Assembly: GCF_009389715.1 (NCBI RefSeq)
Contig: NC_052409.1
Location: forward strand, 4,639,775-4,703,774
Direction: 5' to 3'
DNA length: 64,000 nt
Origin: Phoenix dactylifera
Lineage: Eukaryota > Streptophyta > Magnoliopsida > Arecales > Arecaceae
Both the position numbers and the translations under genes were made by a program. Below, piece by piece: positions 59,795 to 64,000 of this stretch; the stretch's first letter is position 1; each line of letters opens with the position of its first letter. The notes beneath the pieces are model-generated. The model saw only the letters and a list, made by a program, of their open reading frames with translations, did no database searches and was not told the origin of the DNA.

Positions 59795-62719
59795 TCGCGG
59801 ATCTGGAGATGCCTCGAAGCCAACCACAAAGAACCCAGCAAAATCCTCACCACGTTAACTACAGATCTTCAGAGAAAGGAATGCTAGAGCTGCTGGATCT
59901 TCTAGAATCCCTCCAGACGGACCAAGATCTTAGTTTACACGGAGCTCTCCACCGAACGCCTTGAATCGATAGGAAGCAAGCAAAAAAAGAAAAAAGAAAA
60001 CAAACTAGATCTTGGTAGAAGAACGAGAAGCAACCGAGGAATTCTAGGGTGCAGATCACGCCGGCATTGGGGGGTGGGAGGACCGGACGAAGTGGAACTC
60101 CGAGGAGATCGCTCGAGCTTGGTAGATCGAATTCGAGCTCGGAGGATAGGATTCCAAGGGTTTTTTGAGATCTCGATCGGAGAAGACGAACGAGGGCTTG
60201 CTAGGGTTCAGATCTGGCGAGGGGGAAGAAACAAAACAGAGCGTTCTTTCTAAAGGCGGGACAGCTCGCCCTCACCGTACTGGTTCGGAGATTCGCTGTT
60301 CGTAGCGCAAAAAAAGCCCTCGACTCAGGAGATATTTAAGAAATGGCTGCACGTGACGCGTCCCGCTCAACTGGCTGGGCTCGTATCAGCTATTCTTTTT
60401 AGGACAGCAGACAGTATTATTATCGAATCAGAGTCCAGAAAATAAGTGGGGCCCAATAAAATATGGTCCCGTGTAAGAAAACAGTTTGTGGCATATGGTA
60501 TTTGCTGCATGGTACTATACTGATCGTTTTCCTGTGTGACTCGGAAGCCCTACGATTATAATAATGCTACAAGGCACAGCTAACGTACCAAACCCAAACG
60601 TAAATCGCTGTGGCAGAAATTGATTGGTCGAATTATCGGGGTTTGGTGTGAAGAAACGGTGGGGATTTGGTTCAAAAACAAAGACGTTGTATTGGTATCA
60701 CAGTTGGGGTCCAAAGTAGTTGTCGGTGAAGAAACTCTTGGACTCGGTCGGCGCCGGTGTTTGCGTTGGGGAGCGGTGGCGTCGGTTTAGGGAGCGAGCG
60801 GAGGGAGGCGGCGGCCCAGCCGCGTGAATATTTTTAGGTTTTTTCTGGTGGGGGCCAGCTGAAATGGGGCGAGCTGGCGTCTGGTGTTAGGACCTTGACA
60901 GCGGATGCTGTCGTAACTGATGTTAAGATACTGCTTTTGGACTGGTTTGGCGGGTGGTGGCGAGGCCTTGTCGGTGAAAGCCTTGCAATTCTCGCTCGCA
61001 GATGGCAAAAATAATTAAGAACAAGAGACTCAAAGGAACAGTATAATATGTGACCATTTGTTGTTTTGCTTCTCCTGGACTCCAATGAGGTGTGGATTCA
61101 ATTATATATAAATCTTAAGTAACACTGCGGGTGGAAAGATTGTATTAATCATCATGACATAAAGAGAGGGCATGGTGAGATGATGTAAACCAGCCAACTA
61201 ACCACCAAATTCCATCTTACATCCTTTTCCATGATAGATCTAAGATCTCTATGGAATTAAAAGGGGGCAAAATAGTGCACCTAACCCAAGTGACATTCCT
61301 ATTAGAATGGTAGGATGAACTCTAGTATACATTCCAAAATGCTACATGGAATCTGAAGCCACATCCATTGCAGGTGATGACATTCTTCCATTGGCCATAT
61401 CTGAGACAAATAGTCTTGATTTAGGAATAAGACAGGGATGAGGATTAGCATAAGTCCAGTGCTTGATTAAGTCTTCGAAAAATTTCTATAAGCAATGAAT
61501 AGCTCTATGGATCAAACTTACTTATATTATATGTATCTACTCAAGCGAAAACCATCATAAACTATTCCTAATATAAAGGATTGATCTCTGTCACTCTCGC
61601 GATAAAGCAACCTAAGCAACAATTATCGCGGGATTTATAGTCAGGCTAAAATAAGATAGCCAGGCACATAAGTATTCTGGTAACATATTTTTTTTATTCT
61701 CAAACCTGCAGATAGGTATATTGAATGTAACCGGTCTTTTTATCTATAAAAAAAAATGTAAGTCTTCTTTCTTTTTTAACATGAGCCTATCTACGTACAT
61801 CTCTGCATTTTCTGTATTCTCCATGACTGGCCGGTATCTACCATGTTAACATTTTTGATCTCTATGATGCAAGTTTCATCATTATCAATCTTGTTTTATT
61901 TTTCAATTATAAATGATACAAACTCATTATAATTGCCCATGGGCTTTTACATAGTATACTGTAGGCAATTTTAACTCACACAAGCAAAACCACACTTCAA
62001 TTAATGTCAAGCTTGCAAAACCATGCTTATTATTTAAATTGTGTTAACCCAAGCCATGCCCTTTATTGCCTTAAATAAATAAAGTAGATATTTCTAAATC
62101 CGTCAAAACATAATTATAAATGCTTTCACCTTTATTGTTCCCATCATTATTTGAAATTTTGAATGGTTGCAGCTCTTTCATGAAGCTTTCATCATGAGGA
62201 CCATGAAAAATTCCAAAGACAAGCAGCTCCTATTTGGATTCAAGGCATCCATAATTAAATATGCTCTTAATCTTTGTCTCTTCGTAACATAATATGGTAT
62301 TCATCCCAAAGAATCTATTCTTTTTTCATCATTTTGATGGGATTCTGGTTATCTGAATTTATGCAGAAATCTTGGTTAGAAAATGGCACCCAACTCAAAG
62401 CCAACATGAAATATATCTTGCAGGGCCCTCAGCCAACCCAGTCCAAGCCAGATCAGTCGAGAGGAGACAAGCCGAGTACCGGTGACCGCATCCAAGAGAC
62501 CGAGACTTACTCCCTATCCCATGTCCCCCCGCCCGGCTTTTATTCTCTGGAATCTGCACTGATTCCTCCCAACCATGATTGCAGCCCGATCCTGTACCGC
62601 AGGGATTCGATCAAATACCATACTAGCCGTCGGTTCAACCCACAGAGGCGGCACTGCGAGAGCGAGGACCCTCGCTGGTCGCCGGGATCGGGTTCGCCGC
62701 CGTGGGTGCGGCGGCAGGG
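59795..62719. other. Intergenic between the divergent endoglucanase and RanBP2-finger genes
   Basis: 59795-60330 should be the endoglucanase 5' UTR and core promoter; a TATA-like ATATTTAAG is at 60332. 60700-61000 is GC-rich with no recognised protein, and 61100-62400 is AT-rich. An open frame at 62274-62897 overlaps the RanBP2-finger exon in another frame and is not supported. Confidence 0.6.
60350..60355. promoter_or_regulatory. G-box (CACGTG) upstream of the endoglucanase
   Basis: A palindromic CACGTG in GCACGTGACGC, about 20 bp from the TATA-like ATATTTAAG on the upstream side of the endoglucanase. This core binds bZIP and bHLH factors; function here is inferred from position only. Confidence 0.35.
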
Positions 62720-62891
62720 ATGGGGGAAGGAGGAGGGCGGGAAGGGGACTGGGAGTGCGGGGGGTGCCGGAACCGCAACTACGCGTTCCGGTCCCTGTGC
62801 AACCGATGCAAGCAGCCCCGCCTTTTGGTGGACCTCAAGACGCCTGCCGACTCCAAGTGGCTTCCCCGCATCGGTGACTGGATCTGCACCG
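62720..62891 (+). CDS. RanBP2-type zinc-finger protein, first coding exon
   Basis: The ATG at 62720 opens MGEGGGREGDWECGGCRNRN, then YAFRSLCNRCKQPR: one full RanBP2 finger (W-x-C-x2-C ... C-x2-C). It continues with LLVDLKTPADSKWLPRIGDW and ICTG, the start of a second finger, and is cut in a Gly codon by a donor (G|GTTTGA) at 62891/62892. The rest of the gene lies beyond the Copia element and outside the window. Fingers of this type bind single-stranded RNA or ubiquitin; two fingers in a short basic protein suggest RNA binding (family inference). The ATG was preferred because the frame upstream has only a GTG at 62702. GC-rich sequence precedes it. Confidence 0.8.
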
Positions 62892-63081
62892 GTTTGATCA
62901 CCTCCCACCTCCTCTCGATTCCTGTTCCTGTCTTTCTATTGATTGCTCTATAGTTTTCTCCAAGTTGCTTTGGATTCGGAGAGCGCTTTAGTTGTTTCGT
63001 AAGTAGGATCGAAGTGTATCTTGCTTTTTAATGGAGTTTAACCTTAACTTTCTTTTTTTGATTATTTTTGGGATTGGGAAG

Positions 63082-64000
63082 TGTTAGGAAAGACCCCTTC
63101 ACTGGATGAAAACTTTCCTATCTTTGTGTGAGTAGAATGAGAATACCACAATAATTAATCAATGTAAGAACCACCAAAAAAAAAAAAACAAACCACAAGA
63201 AAGAGACAAGAATTTTTAGGTGGAAAACCCTCCAATATGAGGGGAAAAAACCACCGGACCTAAGTCCACCACAAACCTCCACTATCAACAATAATGGGCT
63301 TACAAAGTATCTTCTCTAGGCTAAGCTAGAGGATCACATACATCAAGGATCTCTTCCTTGGATCACAAACAAAGAGTTTATATGAAAAAGAGTTTAGGCT
63401 CCAATAATAAAATGAGAACAATCTCACCGAGTGTAGGTTTGCACAAGGTTCTTCTTCCTCTTGAAATGCCTTGAATAAGATCTTCACCTCCTCCTTGAGA
63501 TGGATTCCACAAGCACTTCTCCCAAGACGGCTACCTTCTTTTGTTTTCTTCTCATCCACCCTCTAATAGAATAATTAACCCTAACCCCTCTTTTCCCTCT
63601 TTTTGTTTCCTTTTTTTTTCTTTTTTTTTTATTTAAATTGCTGGGTCCCACCTCACATAAGGTGGGACTCGGCCAACAATTCTCCCCCTCCCATCTTATG
63701 TGAGAGGCTCCACCAAGCTTGCCTTAAGCATACAAATATCATGCTTCTTCTTAAGCAAAATTTTAGTCATCATATCCGACCCATTCTCATCGGTATGGAT
63801 TTTCTCTAGATGCAAAAGCTTTTCTTCCAACACATCCCGAATCCAATGATACCTCACATCAATGTGCTTCGACCTTGAATGAAAGCTGGGATTCTTGCTA
63901 AGATGAATGGCACTCTGATTATCACAAAAGAGAGTATACTTGTCTTGTTTCAAGCCCAATTCTTGGAGGAATCTTTTCATCCACAACATTTCCTTACATG
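63082..64000 (-). mobile_element. Ty1/Copia LTR retrotransposon, 3' part (LTR and RNase H end), running off the window
   Basis: On the minus strand a Copia RNase H end (DNQSAIHLSKNP, SKHIDVRYHWIRD) leads to a purine-rich tract and then a 597-bp LTR at 63678-63082 that begins TGTTGGCC and ends CTAACA. Only the 3' part is visible, and that part looks whole; the other LTR and remaining domains lie to the right. The intact-looking LTR ends suggest a fairly young insertion. It lies antisense in the first intron of the RanBP2-finger gene. Confidence 0.9.

Noticed and set aside
62274-62897. 207-residue open frame overlapping the RanBP2-finger exon
   Set aside because: It uses another frame; the finger motifs with correct Cys spacing are only in the frame starting at 62720.

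Overview
The window looks like nuclear DNA of a flowering plant, probably a non-grass monocot (a palm-like genome is my guess, low confidence). The reasons are intron-rich genes with GT-AG junctions, AT-rich intergenic DNA, long (AT)n and (CT)n runs, and plant-only families (FLZ zinc finger, receptor-like cytoplasmic kinase, novel plant SNARE, HVA22, GH9 endoglucanase). Exon structures were worked out by eye from splice signals and remembered family sequences; no alignment was run.

Bases 1-7282 are one nearly complete Mutator-like DNA transposon (MULE). It has two convergent genes reading inward from its ends, as MuDR does: a transposase fused to an OTU cysteine-protease domain (+) and an intact 581-codon plant mobile domain gene (-). 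Between their 3' ends lies a captured piece of a host DRM2-type de novo DNA methyltransferase, bounded by a perfect 50-bp direct repeat. A deletion derivative of the same family, almost entirely inverted repeat, sits at 27976-28822 inside a perfect 9-bp target duplication, next to an old L1-type LINE remnant (26390-27760).

Host genes in order: FLZ zinc-finger protein (8518-9151, +); a 59-residue single-span membrane protein (15661-15932, -); RLCK-VII kinase, 397 aa (17921-24341, -); NPSN11 SNARE, 263 aa over ten exons (34378-43580, -); a predicted plastid membrane protein, 179 aa (46092-46631, +); HVA22-like protein i, 280 aa (46900-52037, -); membrane-anchored GH9 endoglucanase, 524 aa (54755-59794, -); and the first coding exon of a RanBP2-type zinc-finger protein (62720-62891, +), whose first intron holds an antisense Copia element running off the right edge.

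The host genes look like an ordinary unlinked set; NPSN11, HVA22 and the endoglucanase all touch membrane traffic or the cell wall, but I see no evidence that they work as a unit. The unusual biology is in the MULE family: one element carries a transposase, a deubiquitinase-like domain, a mobile domain related to host silencing factors, and a fragment of the enzyme that methylates transposons, while a hairpin-shaped relative lies about 20 kb away.
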